The position numbers were made by a program, and so were the translations under genes. This document shows, in pieces, positions 18,169-27,543 of a DNA stretch of 64,000 nucleotides. Origin of the DNA: Lachnospiraceae bacterium (GTDB lineage: Bacteria; Bacillota; Clostridia; Lachnospirales; Lachnospiraceae); NCBI GenBank assembly GCA_015258065.1, contig JABZIZ010000005.1:1-64000 (forward strand), read 5' to 3'. A model generated the notes under the pieces. The model worked only from the letters and a program-made list of their open reading frames with translations. It was not told the origin of the DNA and made no database searches. Each line of letters opens with the position of its first letter. The stretch's first letter is position 1.

Positions 18169-20568
18169 ATGAACAGCAAGCTGTATAAATTGATGAACTG
18201 GCCGGAAATCGAAGAAATTATTTACTCCGATGGAAAGGATCCCCATCGTATCCTCGGAGCACATAAGGTCGGAGGCTCCATGTTGGTGCAGTGTTTTTTA
18301 CCGGAAGCGGAGAAAGTAGAGGTTCTGCTTCGTAAGGGTACAAAGAGCAGGCGCTATGAAATGGAACTTGCGGATGAGGCCGGTTTTTTTGCAGCACTGC
18401 TTCCCTATCAAAAAGATCCGCACGCCTATCTTTATGAGGTTACCAATCAGGACGGCACACAAAAAACGATTGCGGATCCCTACACCTTTGAGCCGGGAAT
18501 TCAAAGAGAAGATTGTATTAAATTTACGAGCGGAATTCATTATTCCATTTATGAAAAACTGGGAGCACATCCACAGGAAAGAGACGGCATACAGGGATGT
18601 TCCTTCGCCATCTGGGCGCCCTTTGTTGCAAGAGTCAGCGTGATCGGTTCCTTTAATCATTTTGACGGAAGAATCCACCAGATGAGGGAAGTGGATCCCT
18701 GCGGAATCTATGAAATTTTTATTCCGGATGTAGGTGCGGGAGAAGAATATTGTTTTGAGATCAAATCGAAAGCAGGGGATATTTTCCGCAGAGAGGATCC
18801 CTTTGCTTTTGTTAAATCGAAGAAAAACGAAGGCTGTGCCCTGATCACGAATCCGCCGGAAATGATCTGGCATGACGATGCCTTCCTGCAATCCAGGAAA
18901 AAAGCAGATAAGGCGGAAATGCCCCTTTCGATCTGCGAAATTTCTCCGGATCTGTTTTTGGCGGATCGCAAGATTGCGGAGGATGACGTTTACTTATCCG
19001 AGGCCCTTCTTCATCTGGTGCAGGAGAATGGGTTTAATGCCGTGGAATTTATGCCGGTAATGGAACATGACGATGCGGATCCCTATGCCGTCACGAATTT
19101 TTTTGCGCTTTCCTCCAAGATCGGAAGGATGGAGCATTTCATGAAGATCATTGATACGCTGCACCGGAACGGAATTCGTGTCATTCTGGACTTTCCCGCC
19201 ACCTTTTTTTCCGAAAAAAATCAGTCGCTCTTCCGTGCAAACGGCAGCCCCCTCTATGAATACGCAGAGCCCACCAAGGAGCGTCAGCCTAAGTCCGGTT
19301 ATCTGACCTTCGATTTTGGCAGGAAAGAAGTGGTGAATTATTTGCTGTCCTGTGCGCTTTACTGGTGTTCGCTTTGTCATGTGGACGGTCTGCGGATTAC
19401 CGATATCGCCAAAATCATTTACCTGGATTATGACAGGCCGCCGGGCGGCTGGATTCCCAATATCTATGGGGGAAACCAGAACCTGGAGGCGGAGGATTTC
19501 GTCAAAACGCTGAACCAAACGGTACATAAAAAGGATAGCGGTATCCTGATGATCACCAAAGAAACCGCAAATTGGCCTAAAGTAACCACTTCGGCCAAGG
19601 AGGGCGGACTTGGCTTTGACTATAAGTGGAACAGCGGCTGGGCGAGAGATTTTTTTGCCTATATGGATAACGATCCCCTCTACCGCAGCGGGCACCACAA
19701 CGAGCTGGTTTTCAGCCTGATCTATCATTATACGGAGCATTTCCTGCTCAGTTTTTCTCATGAAGATATCGGAGGTTTTTCCGAAATGCTGTCCCGCATG
19801 CCGGGAGATTCCAAGCAGAAAGAGGCGGGAGTACGGTTTGCCATCGCTTACTTAATGGTACATCCGGGGCGCAAAATGATTTTCCGCGGGGTCTGTGAAA
19901 TCGAGGCGGATCATGAGAAACATTTAAGAACCTTGATGCAGGATTTAAACCGGCTGTATTTCGAGCACCCGGCGCTTTACGAGTTGGATGACGCAGAGGG
20001 TGGTTTTGAATGGATCAATTCCATGGCGGCACAGGAATGCATGATGTCGTTTGTCCGGCATGGAAAAAAAGAAGAAGATATGCTGCTCGTCGTCTGCAAT
20101 ATGGCGGGGATTCCGAGAGAATTTACCGTAGGCGTTCCCAGAGATGGCAAATATACGGAAATTTTGAATACGGATGCCAAGGAATACGGCGGAAACGGAT
20201 TGGAAAACGGCACAGAAGTGCTGGAAGTGGTGAAACGCGAGGCGGACGGAAGAGAGTTCAGCATACAGGTGAAGGTCGCTGCCTCCAGTCTTCTTGTGCT
20301 CCGCTTTGTCCCTTATACCGCACAGGAAAATAAGATTCGTTTGATTCGACATGAGACTTATGTGAAGATGGAGGAGGAGCAGGACGAGAGTAGAGAGGCG
20401 CTAAGGAAGAAGCAGGAAGCGGAAGAGGAAAAGCTGCTTGCCGAACTACGGAAAAAATATGAGCTGGAAATGTCCAGACAGGAAGAATCCATTCGGGAGA
20501 AGTATCATAAAATAGAGGCGGAAAAAATCATGCATATAGTGAAGGCTTCCGCAAAAAAGACGGAGTAA
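18169..20568 (+). CDS. GlgB-like pseudoenzyme with C-terminal coiled coil
   Basis: A 799-residue homologue of the 1,4-alpha-glucan branching enzyme. Residues 20-115 and 120-220 resemble two CBM48 modules, 255-600 a GH13 barrel, 610-715 the C-terminal beta domain. Hand alignment to GlgB shows that the catalytic residues are gone: the nucleophile Asp in DGLRVDAV is Thr411 (DGLRITDI), the acid Glu in AEEST is Lys464 (TKETA), and the Asp in SHDEVVHGK is Glu532 (SHEDIGG, one residue shorter). The substrate His in PAHF is Thr345. Structural segments such as SPLYEYAEP and LGFDYKWN remain. Residues 720-795 form a charged coiled coil not found in GlgB. Likely a glucan-binding scaffold, not an enzyme. 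MscS follows after 6 bp. Confidence 0.85.
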   Translation: MNSKLYKLMNWPEIEEIIYSDGKDPHRILGAHKVGGSMLVQCFLPEAEKVEVLLRKGTKSRRYEMELADEAGFFAALLPYQKDPHAYLYEVTNQDGTQKTIADPYTFEPGIQREDCIKFTSGIHYSIYEKLGAHPQERDGIQGCSFAIWAPFVARVSVIGSFNHFDGRIHQMREVDPCGIYEIFIPDVGAGEEYCFEIKSKAGDIFRREDPFAFVKSKKNEGCALITNPPEMIWHDDAFLQSRKKADKAEMPLSICEISPDLFLADRKIAEDDVYLSEALLHLVQENGFNAVEFMPVMEHDDADPYAVTNFFALSSKIGRMEHFMKIIDTLHRNGIRVILDFPATFFSEKNQSLFRANGSPLYEYAEPTKERQPKSGYLTFDFGRKEVVNYLLSCALYWCSLCHVDGLRITDIAKIIYLDYDRPPGGWIPNIYGGNQNLEAEDFVKTLNQTVHKKDSGILMITKETANWPKVTTSAKEGGLGFDYKWNSGWARDFFAYMDNDPLYRSGHHNELVFSLIYHYTEHFLLSFSHEDIGGFSEMLSRMPGDSKQKEAGVRFAIAYLMVHPGRKMIFRGVCEIEADHEKHLRTLMQDLNRLYFEHPALYELDDAEGGFEWINSMAAQECMMSFVRHGKKEEDMLLVVCNMAGIPREFTVGVPRDGKYTEILNTDAKEYGGNGLENGTEVLEVVKREADGREFSIQVKVAASSLLVLRFVPYTAQENKIRLIRHETYVKMEEEQDESREALRKKQEAEEEKLLAELRKKYELEMSRQEESIREKYHKIEAEKIMHIVKASAKKTE

Positions 20569-20574
20569 CCTTAA

Positions 20575-21471
20575 ATGATAGGGAAGTGGCTCACTTTAAC
20601 GGCAGGAACAGATCCCATAGAGATGGTGAGTGAAGTGACGGATCATCAGATCAGTGAAAATGCGCTGCATCGTTTTTTCAAGAACTTACCGGATCAAGCC
20701 ATGCAATTTGCCATCCAGGTAGCGGTTACCCTGCTGGTGGTACTGGTAGCGCTTCGTCTCATTCGCATGCTGGTTAGCGTGGTAAAAAAATCGCTGGATA
20801 AGATGCAGATGGATGCGGGAATGAGCGGGTTTCTCTGCTCCTTCCTGTCGGCGGCGCTGAAAGTCCTTCTTCTATTCGGTGTTCTTTCCTCGTTTGGTGT
20901 GAATTCCGCAAGCATCGTGGCGCTTTTGGGCTCTGCCGGTGTCGCCATCGGTTTAGCCCTGCAGGGCGGACTTTCCAATCTAATCGGCGGTTTGATTATT
21001 CTGATTTTGAAGCCTTTTGTCGTAGGGGATTATATTTCCGAAGACAGCCATTCCCATGAAGGAACGGTGCAGGAAATCGGCCTGTTTTATACCCAGCTGT
21101 ATACCTATGACCAGAAGGTGGTGGTATTGCCCAATGGAGATCTGGCAAACACCGGCGTCATCAATATGACAAAACAGCCCAGGCGGATGTTGGAAATGAA
21201 AGTGGGGGTCTCCTATGATGCCGACATTGATCAGACCAAACAAGTCTTAAGAAAGGTAATGGAAGAGTTGCCGGAGTCGCTGAAACAAGAACCCTTCCTT
21301 GTCTTTGTAGACTCGTTGCAGGACTCCAGCGTGGTCTTCGGCCTCCGATGTTTTGTGAAAACGTCGAATTATTTCCGGGCGAAATGCGATCTGACCGAGC
21401 AGGTAAAGAAAGCACTGGATCTGGCAGGAATCGAAATTCCCTATCCCCAGATGGATCTTCATCAGCGTTAG
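20575..21471 (+). CDS. Small-conductance mechanosensitive channel (MscS family)
   Basis: A 298-residue MscS-type channel. Three membrane segments span roughly residues 42-67, 83-107 and 112-145. The pore helix TM3 shows the Gly/Ala-rich pattern (ALLGSAGVAIGLALQGGLSN), followed by the beta domain with IGLFYTQLYTYDQKVVVLPNGDL and a C-terminal mixed domain. It releases osmolytes on hypo-osmotic shock. The start is 6 bp after the GlgB-like gene, so both are probably one transcript. Confidence 0.93.
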   Translation: MIGKWLTLTAGTDPIEMVSEVTDHQISENALHRFFKNLPDQAMQFAIQVAVTLLVVLVALRLIRMLVSVVKKSLDKMQMDAGMSGFLCSFLSAALKVLLLFGVLSSFGVNSASIVALLGSAGVAIGLALQGGLSNLIGGLIILILKPFVVGDYISEDSHSHEGTVQEIGLFYTQLYTYDQKVVVLPNGDLANTGVINMTKQPRRMLEMKVGVSYDADIDQTKQVLRKVMEELPESLKQEPFLVFVDSLQDSSVVFGLRCFVKTSNYFRAKCDLTEQVKKALDLAGIEIPYPQMDLHQR

Positions 21472-21510
21472 GAAAATTTAAATAGGAAAAGGAAAATTTA
21501 AAACAGAACC

Positions 21511-21544
21511 AAAAAAAAACGATCTTCCTCGGAAGATCGTTTTT
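21511..21544. terminator. Bidirectional terminator between mscS and tRNA-Thr
   Basis: AACGATCTTC (21518-21527) and GAAGATCGTT (21532-21541) form a 10 bp stem with a CTCG loop. T-runs lie on both sides (five Ts on the plus strand, nine on the minus strand), so it can end both the mscS transcript and the tRNA. Between mscS and this hairpin, GGAAAATTTAAA occurs twice 20 bp apart (21471, 21491). Confidence 0.85.
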
Positions 21545-21617
<73 letters not shown>

Positions 21618-21704
21618 ATATAGAAAAGATGGTATTTCTAAACCGAATAAAATTATACCAGATTCCCGCTTTTTGGCAAGTATTTTTTCTTTCTTTTTAA
21701 ATAA

Positions 21705-21733
21705 TTTACATCGAAGGCCACTTGCATTATACT
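21705..21733 (+). promoter_or_regulatory. Putative promoter of the ECF transporter operon
   Basis: TTTACA (21705-21710), 17 bp, TATACT (21728-21733), about 45 bp before the start of the S-component gene. The leader is too short for a riboswitch and none was recognised upstream. Confidence 0.65.
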
Positions 21734-21777
21734 GTTAGGGTTGTGGATACAGAAAGGATATGGAAGGAGTTTACAAA

Positions 21778-22332
21778 ATGAATCAAAAAATTGGAATTAA
21801 GCAGGTGGTTGCCATCGGCATCGGCACTGCGTTATTCGCTGTTCTTACCATGGTTCAGGTACCGCTCGGTTTTATTCCGAATACCTCACTTCAGGTCAGG
21901 ATGGCGGTTCTGGCTTTTTTCTCTGCCGTATTCGGACCGGTAGTCGGTGGTCTTAGCGGAATCCTGGGGCATGCACTGGGAGATGCGATTTTTTACGGTT
22001 CCGTCTGGTGGAGTTGGGTTTTTCCGGAAGCAGTAGTCGGCGTTGGAATTGGTCTATTTACGAAGAAATTGGCAGTGGAAGAGGGAGAATTCAAGGGCTC
22101 CAAGTTGCTGCTCTTTAATATTGTTCAAGTGGTGGCAAATGCACTTGCATGGATTGGCCTTGCTCCCGCACTGGATATCCTCATCTATTCCGAACCTGCA
22201 AACAAGGTATTTCTGCAGGGGGTCTTTGCCTTCATTGGTAATATTATTATCATCGGTATTTTGGGTACTCTGCTTTTGGTGGTTTATTCACAGATTAAGG
22301 GCTCCGCTTCCGGTCTGAAGAAGGAAGATTAA
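21778..22332 (+). CDS. ECF transporter substrate-binding (S) component, UPF0397 type
   Basis: A 184-residue membrane protein with about five or six hydrophobic segments. The N-terminus (IKQVVAIGIGTALFAVL), the QVRMAVLAFFSAVFGP region, and the GHALGDAIFYGSVWWSW segment match the UPF0397 family, commonly annotated as the substrate-binding part of energy-coupling factor transporters for vitamins. The start at 21778 has GAAGGAG upstream; the in-frame ATG at 21760 precedes that site. It heads a three-gene operon with the fused ATPase and the T component. The ligand (riboflavin or a thiamine precursor are common guesses) cannot be read from sequence. Confidence 0.88.
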   Translation: MNQKIGIKQVVAIGIGTALFAVLTMVQVPLGFIPNTSLQVRMAVLAFFSAVFGPVVGGLSGILGHALGDAIFYGSVWWSWVFPEAVVGVGIGLFTKKLAVEEGEFKGSKLLLFNIVQVVANALAWIGLAPALDILIYSEPANKVFLQGVFAFIGNIIIIGILGTLLLVVYSQIKGSASGLKKED

Positions 22333-22340
22333 AGAGGATC

Positions 22341-24053
22341 ATGGACAATCCGATCATATCGTTTGCGCATTTTTCATTCAAATATCGTACCCAGGAGGAG
22401 CCTACCCTTGTGGATCTGAATCTGAAGATCCGCAAGGGGGAAAAGATTCTGATTACAGGACCCTCCGGTTGTGGAAAATCTACGATTGCCCATTGTATCA
22501 ATGGTCTGATCCCCTCGTCTTATCCGGGGGAGTTATCTGGCAGTCTGGTCGTAGACGGTGTGAAACCTTCGGAAGAGGGTGTGTTCGGGATGTCTCATAA
22601 GGTGGGCACCATCTTGCAGGATACCAACGGACAGTTTATTGGTCTAACGGTTGCGGAAGATATTGCTTTTGCTTTGGAAAATGAGGCGCTATCACAGGAA
22701 GAGATCTTCCAAAAAGTGGAGCAGGCAGCGAGAACGGTCGATATGCAGTCTTACCTGAAACATTCTCCGTCCGAGCTTTCGGGAGGACAGAAACAAAGAG
22801 TCTCCCTCGGCGGCGTTTTGGTAGATGACGTCAAAATTCTTCTGTTTGATGAACCGCTGGCCAATCTTGACCCTGCGACCGGCAAGAAAACGATGGCGCT
22901 GATTGATGAAATCTGTAAGCAGAAGAAGATGACCATCGTGATCATTGAGCATCGTTTAGAGGATGTGTTGTATCGGGATATAGATCGGATTGTCGTTTTG
23001 CAGGAAGGCAGAATCATCGCGGATGAAAAGCCGGATGACCTTTTATGCACCAATATTTTAACGAAGACGGGCGTAAGAGAACCCCTCTATGTGGCAGCGC
23101 TGAAACATGCAGGGTGTAAGCTTTCCCCTCAGGATGCGCCGCAGCATATAGACAGCATGAATGTGAATCCGTATCGGGAACAGGTACGAAACTGGTTTCA
23201 GAAGACACCGGTTTCTCTTATCCCTAATGAGAATCCGGTGATACTGGAGGCAAATCATCTGTTTTTTTCCTATCGCAAAGAAGAACCGATTTTAGAGGAT
23301 GTATCGTTTCAAATCCGCAAAGGGGAAATGATCTCTCTCGTGGGAAGAAACGGTGCGGGAAAATCTACGCTGGCATCCCTGATTATGGGATTCTGCAAAC
23401 CGGATCAAGGAAGGGTTCTGCTCAATGGAAAGGATATGTCTCCCCTGTCCGTGAAGGAAAGAGGGGAGCAGATTGGATTGGTGATGCAGGCGCCCGGTCA
23501 GATGATTTCGAAGCCGATGATCATGGACGAAGTAGAACTGGGACTTGTCGTCAGAGGCGTGAACAAAGAAGAAAGAAGGAAAAGAGCAGAGGAGGCCCTG
23601 CGAATCTGTGGACTATACCAAATGCGCCACTGGCCGGTATCCGCGCTTTCTTTTGGCCAAAAAAAGAGAGTCACCATAGCTTCCATTCTGGTCATGCAGC
23701 CGGAAATCCTGATTCTGGACGAACCGACGGCGGGACAGGATTTCAGACATTATACAGAGATCATGGAATTTTTAAAGAAATTGAATCAGGAACTGGGACT
23801 CACCATTGTCATGATTACCCATGACATGCATTTGATGCTGGAATATACAGACCGAGCGCTTGTCCTGTCAGACAAGAAGCTTCTTGCGGATGATAAACCT
23901 GCCCGCATCTTGACGAACGAATCGATTGCGAAACATGCCTATCTCAAGAAAACTTCTTTGTATGATCTGGCAAAAAAATGTGGCATTACAGAAACCGATG
24001 ATTTTACGGAGCGTTTTATTGCCTTTGAGAGAAATGGGGGGCGATCCCTATGA
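22341..24053 (+). CDS. ECF transporter ATPase, fused A-A' (two ABC domains)
   Basis: A 570-residue cytoplasmic protein with two ABC ATPase domains. Domain 1 (about 5-245): GPSGCGKST Walker A, LSGGQKQR signature, LLFDEPLANLD Walker B and EHR switch. Domain 2 (about 295-530): GRNGAGKST, LSFGQKKR (Gly to Phe in the signature), LILDEPTAGQD and THD. Both catalytic Glu residues are kept. It powers the S and T components encoded on either side. The next gene overlaps it by 4 bp (ATGA). Confidence 0.94.
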   Translation: MDNPIISFAHFSFKYRTQEEPTLVDLNLKIRKGEKILITGPSGCGKSTIAHCINGLIPSSYPGELSGSLVVDGVKPSEEGVFGMSHKVGTILQDTNGQFIGLTVAEDIAFALENEALSQEEIFQKVEQAARTVDMQSYLKHSPSELSGGQKQRVSLGGVLVDDVKILLFDEPLANLDPATGKKTMALIDEICKQKKMTIVIIEHRLEDVLYRDIDRIVVLQEGRIIADEKPDDLLCTNILTKTGVREPLYVAALKHAGCKLSPQDAPQHIDSMNVNPYREQVRNWFQKTPVSLIPNENPVILEANHLFFSYRKEEPILEDVSFQIRKGEMISLVGRNGAGKSTLASLIMGFCKPDQGRVLLNGKDMSPLSVKERGEQIGLVMQAPGQMISKPMIMDEVELGLVVRGVNKEERRKRAEEALRICGLYQMRHWPVSALSFGQKKRVTIASILVMQPEILILDEPTAGQDFRHYTEIMEFLKKLNQELGLTIVMITHDMHLMLEYTDRALVLSDKKLLADDKPARILTNESIAKHAYLKKTSLYDLAKKCGITETDDFTERFIAFERNGGRSL

Positions 24054-24877
24054 ACAGGCTTCTGAGTTATGAAGAAAAAAACACGCCGCTTCACCGCTTG
24101 TCCGGTGTCACCAAATTGGTATTTTTTCTGTTGTGGTGTCTGACCAGTGCCCTGACCTATGACACAAGGGTGCTTGTGGTCATGGTCGGCATCAGTTTGG
24201 TGTTGTATGCCCTTTCCGGAACCACCTGGAAACAGGTACGCTCGGTCTTTGCCTTTGTCATGGTTTTTATGGTATTGAATCTTCTTGCTATTTTTATTCT
24301 TTCTCCTTATCAGGGAACTGCGATTTACGGTAGCAAAACGATTCTTTCCCCCTTCCTGCCCGGTCATGCGCTCACAAGAGAGGAGCTTTTTTACCTCTTC
24401 AACGTATTTATTAAGTACTTTACGGTTGTCCCTTCTGTCTTTATCTTCCTGGTGACCACAGATCCTTCCGAATTTGCCGCCTCCCTCAACATGGTAGGAC
24501 TTCCCTATACCATCTCTTATTCGGTCGCCATCGCCCTGAGGTACATCCCGGATATCCAGTCCGACTTTTCGCGAATTCGGAACGCTCAGGAGGCCAGAGG
24601 GATTGAAATGAGTAAAAAGGCGTCTCTGCCGGAGAGAATCCGGCGAACGTCCAATATCATTTTTCCGCTTCTGTTCTCCTCCATGGAACACATTGACGTG
24701 GTATCCAATGCAATGGAACTGCGCGGTTTTGGTAAAAAAAAGAAGCGCACCTGGTATGCTTATCGAAAACTAGAGTTCATGGATATCCTGGTTTTATCGG
24801 CAACGGTGATTTTCTGCATAGCAGCCCTTTGCTTCACCTTCTATGACGGAAGCAGGTACTGGTATCCCTGGCATTAA
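24050..24877 (+). CDS. ECF transporter transmembrane (T) component
   Basis: A 275-residue protein of the EcfT/CbiQ family with about six hydrophobic segments. The cytoplasmic coupling helices are recognisable as RNAQEARGIEM (ARG motif) and the later AMELRGFGKKKKR motif, which contact the ATPases in this family. It begins inside the stop of the ATPase gene, and a bidirectional terminator follows at 24941. Confidence 0.93.
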   Translation: MNRLLSYEEKNTPLHRLSGVTKLVFFLLWCLTSALTYDTRVLVVMVGISLVLYALSGTTWKQVRSVFAFVMVFMVLNLLAIFILSPYQGTAIYGSKTILSPFLPGHALTREELFYLFNVFIKYFTVVPSVFIFLVTTDPSEFAASLNMVGLPYTISYSVAIALRYIPDIQSDFSRIRNAQEARGIEMSKKASLPERIRRTSNIIFPLLFSSMEHIDVVSNAMELRGFGKKKKRTWYAYRKLEFMDILVLSATVIFCIAALCFTFYDGSRYWYPWH

Positions 24878-24940
24878 ACGAACAGAGCAAACGACAATCA
24901 CAATCGTTTAATAGAAACCTGCGCCACCTGGCACAACAGA

Positions 24941-24977
24941 AAAAACCCGCTTCGGTGATGAACCAAAACGGGTTTTT
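24941..24977. terminator. Bidirectional terminator between ECF operon and rpmB
   Basis: AAAAACCCG (24941-24949) pairs with CGGGTTTTT (24969-24977), a 9 bp stem whose A/T ends give U-runs in both directions between convergent genes. Confidence 0.75.
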
Positions 24978-25030
24978 AATATTCGTGGAAACTGAGGTTC
25001 CTTGAAACGCATGAAAAAATGCGTTCTACC

Positions 25031-25216
25031 TTATGCACGCTCGACTTTGCCGGAGCGCAGACAGCTGGTGCAGACATTCATTTTCTTCGAACCGCCCGGA
25101 ACCTTTACGGACACATGATGTACGTTGGAGTACCAGATCCGGTTGGATCTTCTATGTGAATGGCTGACGTTGCTTCCGAAATGGACGCTTTTGCCACAGA
25201 CTTCACATTTCGCCAT
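25031..25216 (-). CDS. rpmB: 50S ribosomal protein L28
   Basis: A 61-residue L28 of the zinc-binding kind: CEVCGK at the N-terminus and CTSCLRSGKV near the end give four cysteines, with the SHSHRRSNRIWYSN block typical of L28. AGGAGGT lies before the ATG on the minus strand. It is monocistronic, with a promoter at 25278-25306 and a shared terminator. Confidence 0.97.
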   Translation of the reverse strand: MAKCEVCGKSVHFGSNVSHSHRRSNRIWYSNVHHVSVKVPGGSKKMNVCTSCLRSGKVERA

Positions 25217-25277
25217 TTTGACACCTCCTTTACATTACCGATGTTTGTTTACGGCGCAAAATGTCCGCAACGGTGAT

Positions 25278-25306
25278 ATTCTATCAGAATGTTCATAAAA
25301 ACGCAA
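25278..25306 (-). promoter_or_regulatory. Putative promoter for rpmB
   Basis: On the minus strand TTGCGT (25301-25306), 17 bp, TAGAAT (25278-25283), about 60 bp before the rpmB start. Confidence 0.55.
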
Positions 25307-25314
25307 GAGAGAAA

Positions 25315-25343
25315 TTGAAAGAATCGTCTTTTTATGGTAGTGT
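25315..25343 (+). promoter_or_regulatory. Putative promoter for asp23-fakA
   Basis: TTGAAA (25315-25320), 17 bp, TAGTGT (25338-25343). It lies back to back with the rpmB promoter, only 8 bp apart, so the two polymerases could interfere. Confidence 0.45.
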
Positions 25344-25397
25344 AAGAAATGTCTTTTTAAATAAAAATGGAAGCTATGCTTCGGAAATGGGGTCAGA

Positions 25398-25760
25398 ATG
25401 AAATCATCTTCGATCAATACGCATCTGGGGAAGATCGCGATTGGAAATGAAGTAATTGCACAATATGCCGGTGCGGTAGCGACAGAATGTTTCGGCATTG
25501 TCGGAATGGCCAACGTCAGCATGAAGGATGGATTGGTCAATCTGCTTAAGAGCGATCATATGACAAAGGGAATCAATGTGGTGCTTTCCCCCAGTCAGAA
25601 GCTGACTCTGGATTTTCATGTCATTGTAGCTTACGGCGTCAATATCTCTACGGTTGCGGATAATCTGATTGACAATGTGAAATACAAGGTGGAAGAATAT
25701 ACCGGTATTGAAATTGAGAAAATCAATATCTACGTCGAAGGCGTCAGAGTGATCGATTAA
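25398..25760 (+). CDS. Asp23/Gls24-family protein
   Basis: A 120-residue Asp23-domain protein (YloU group). The family core GKIAIGNEVIAQYAGAVA, ECFGIVGM, the strand DFHVIVAYGVNI, and the end IEKINIYVEGVRV are all present. Asp23 relatives sit under the cell envelope and respond to alkaline or wall stress. Placement directly before fakA (16 bp) is the standard Firmicute arrangement yloU-yloV. Confidence 0.94.
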   Translation: MKSSSINTHLGKIAIGNEVIAQYAGAVATECFGIVGMANVSMKDGLVNLLKSDHMTKGINVVLSPSQKLTLDFHVIVAYGVNISTVADNLIDNVKYKVEEYTGIEIEKINIYVEGVRVID

Positions 25761-25776
25761 ACAGGAGGACGGTATT

Positions 25777-27495
25777 TTGGCTAATAACACGATTGACGCA
25801 CGTCTGCTTGCAAAGATGTTTCTTGCAGGCGCTAAGAATCTGGAAGCAAAGAAAGCATGGATTAACGAGTTGAATGTGTTTCCCGTCCCGGACGGAGATA
25901 CGGGAACCAATATGACCATGACGATTATGTCTGCCGCCAAAGAAGTGACGCAGGCGGATCCGTCCGATATGAAAGCCATCTGCAAGTGCATTTCTTCCGG
26001 CTCTCTTCGCGGAGCCAGAGGAAATTCCGGCGTCATCCTCTCCCAGCTTTTGCGCGGTTTCACTCATGTGGTGAGAGAGGAAGAGACGATTGACGCGCCG
26101 ATTATCGCCCGCGCCTTTGAAAAAGCGGTGGAGACGGCATATAAGGCTGTCATGAAGCCCAAAGAGGGAACAATCCTCACGGTTGCCAAGGGCGCAAGCG
26201 ACAAGGCCCAGGAACTGATCCTGGAGGGCAAGACCGATCTGGAACCATTCTTTGCGGAGATCATTGCTTATGCAGAAGAGGTTCTTGCGAAAACGCCTGA
26301 AATGCTGCCGGTTTTAAAACAGGCAGGGGTTGTGGACTCCGGCGGACAGGGACTTGTGCAGGTGTTAAAGGGCGCATACGACGGCTTTTTAGGCAAAGAA
26401 TTGGATCTTACGATTGATGAAAATGCCGGTACTCCCGGAGCCACCTCGATCGGCGGTCCTAATTTAGAGGCTGTTTCTTCTGCGGAAATTAAATTCGGCT
26501 ATTGCACCGAGTTCATTGTGCTGTTGAAAAAGGCCCTGACCAAAAAGCAGGAGGCCGACTTCCGTTCTTTCCTGGAGTCGATTGGGGATAGTATTGTTAT
26601 GGTCGCCGATGAGGATCTGTGCAAGGTACACGTCCATACGAACGATCCGGGTCTGGCTTTTCAAAAGGCTCTCCTGTACGGTGAGCTTTCCAACATGAAA
26701 ATTGACAATATGCGCCTGGAGCACAGAGAAAAACTGTTCCACATGGAGCAGGGCGGAGGCGCCACGGAGATTCAGCAGGAAGTTTCCGGGCAGGCGGAGA
26801 AGCCGGCAGAAGCACCTGCTCCGGAAACGGTACATAAGGAAATCGGCTTCGTGGCGGTATGCGTCGGCGAGGGGATTGCGAATATTTTCCGAAATTTAGG
26901 CGTCGATCAGGTCATTGAAGGCGGACAGACAATGAATCCGTCCACTGCGGATATTATGGATGCCGTAGACAAGGTAGATGCCGACACTGTGTTTATTTTG
27001 CCCAACAACAAAAACATTATCCTTGCAGCCAATCAAGCGGTTGACATGGATGATCAAAAGAAGCTGATTGTCATTCCCTCCAAAACCATTGCCCAGGGGA
27101 TTTCAGCCGTAGTCAATTATATGGAAGGCGTCGGCGTGGAAGAAAACAAGGAGGCAATGACTGCGGCTCTGGACGAGGTGCATAGCGGCGAGGTCACCTA
27201 TGCCGTGCGGGATACCACCATTGACAACATCGAAATCCGCAAGGGTGATTTCATGGGAATTGGAGATAGTGGAATCGCTGCGGTTGGTACAAGCTGCGAG
27301 GAAGTCACGATGGACCTGATCGACAAAATGGCGATTGACGAGACGGAGCTGATTAGTATTTATTACGGGCAGGATGTCACCAAAGATGAGGCAGAGCATT
27401 TGCGCAATCTTGTTTCTTCTAAATATGCAAACCATGATGTGGAGTTGCAATTCGGCGGACAGCCGGTCTATTACTACCTTGTATCTACGGAATGA
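25777..27495 (+). CDS. fakA: Fatty acid kinase, ATP-binding subunit (DAK2/DegV-like, YloV)
   Basis: A 572-residue FakA homologue. FakA with a FakB (DegV) carrier phosphorylates exogenous fatty acids for phospholipid synthesis. Residues 8-205 form the DAK2 nucleotide domain with FPVPDGDTGTNM metal-binding aspartates, SLRGARGNSG and VDSGGQGLVQ; a middle FakA domain follows, then a C-terminal domain (about 350-572). The start is TTG at 25777 with AGGAGG upstream. A DegV/FakB-type gene lies at 46468 in the same window and could supply the carrier. A linker near 330-350 is rich in Glu, Ala and Pro. Confidence 0.94.
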   Translation: MANNTIDARLLAKMFLAGAKNLEAKKAWINELNVFPVPDGDTGTNMTMTIMSAAKEVTQADPSDMKAICKCISSGSLRGARGNSGVILSQLLRGFTHVVREEETIDAPIIARAFEKAVETAYKAVMKPKEGTILTVAKGASDKAQELILEGKTDLEPFFAEIIAYAEEVLAKTPEMLPVLKQAGVVDSGGQGLVQVLKGAYDGFLGKELDLTIDENAGTPGATSIGGPNLEAVSSAEIKFGYCTEFIVLLKKALTKKQEADFRSFLESIGDSIVMVADEDLCKVHVHTNDPGLAFQKALLYGELSNMKIDNMRLEHREKLFHMEQGGGATEIQQEVSGQAEKPAEAPAPETVHKEIGFVAVCVGEGIANIFRNLGVDQVIEGGQTMNPSTADIMDAVDKVDADTVFILPNNKNIILAANQAVDMDDQKKLIVIPSKTIAQGISAVVNYMEGVGVEENKEAMTAALDEVHSGEVTYAVRDTTIDNIEIRKGDFMGIGDSGIAAVGTSCEEVTMDLIDKMAIDETELISIYYGQDVTKDEAEHLRNLVSSKYANHDVELQFGGQPVYYYLVSTE

Positions 27496-27543
27496 TGAGC
27501 GGAATCATTTTCTTATGTGTTCTTGGCATTCCGGTTGCTATGG

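Noticed and set aside
18994..19761. A 255-codon minus-strand frame opposite the GlgB-like gene
   Set aside because: Composition mirrors the antisense of the coding strand and no domain is visible; the plus frame is clearly conserved.
21618..21777. Riboswitch before the ECF transporter operon
   Set aside because: The distance from the promoter to the start is only about 45 nt and no conserved thiamine or FMN element was seen.
23939..24691. A 250-codon minus-strand frame opposite the ECF T-component gene
   Set aside because: It has no recognisable domain and overlaps two strongly supported genes.
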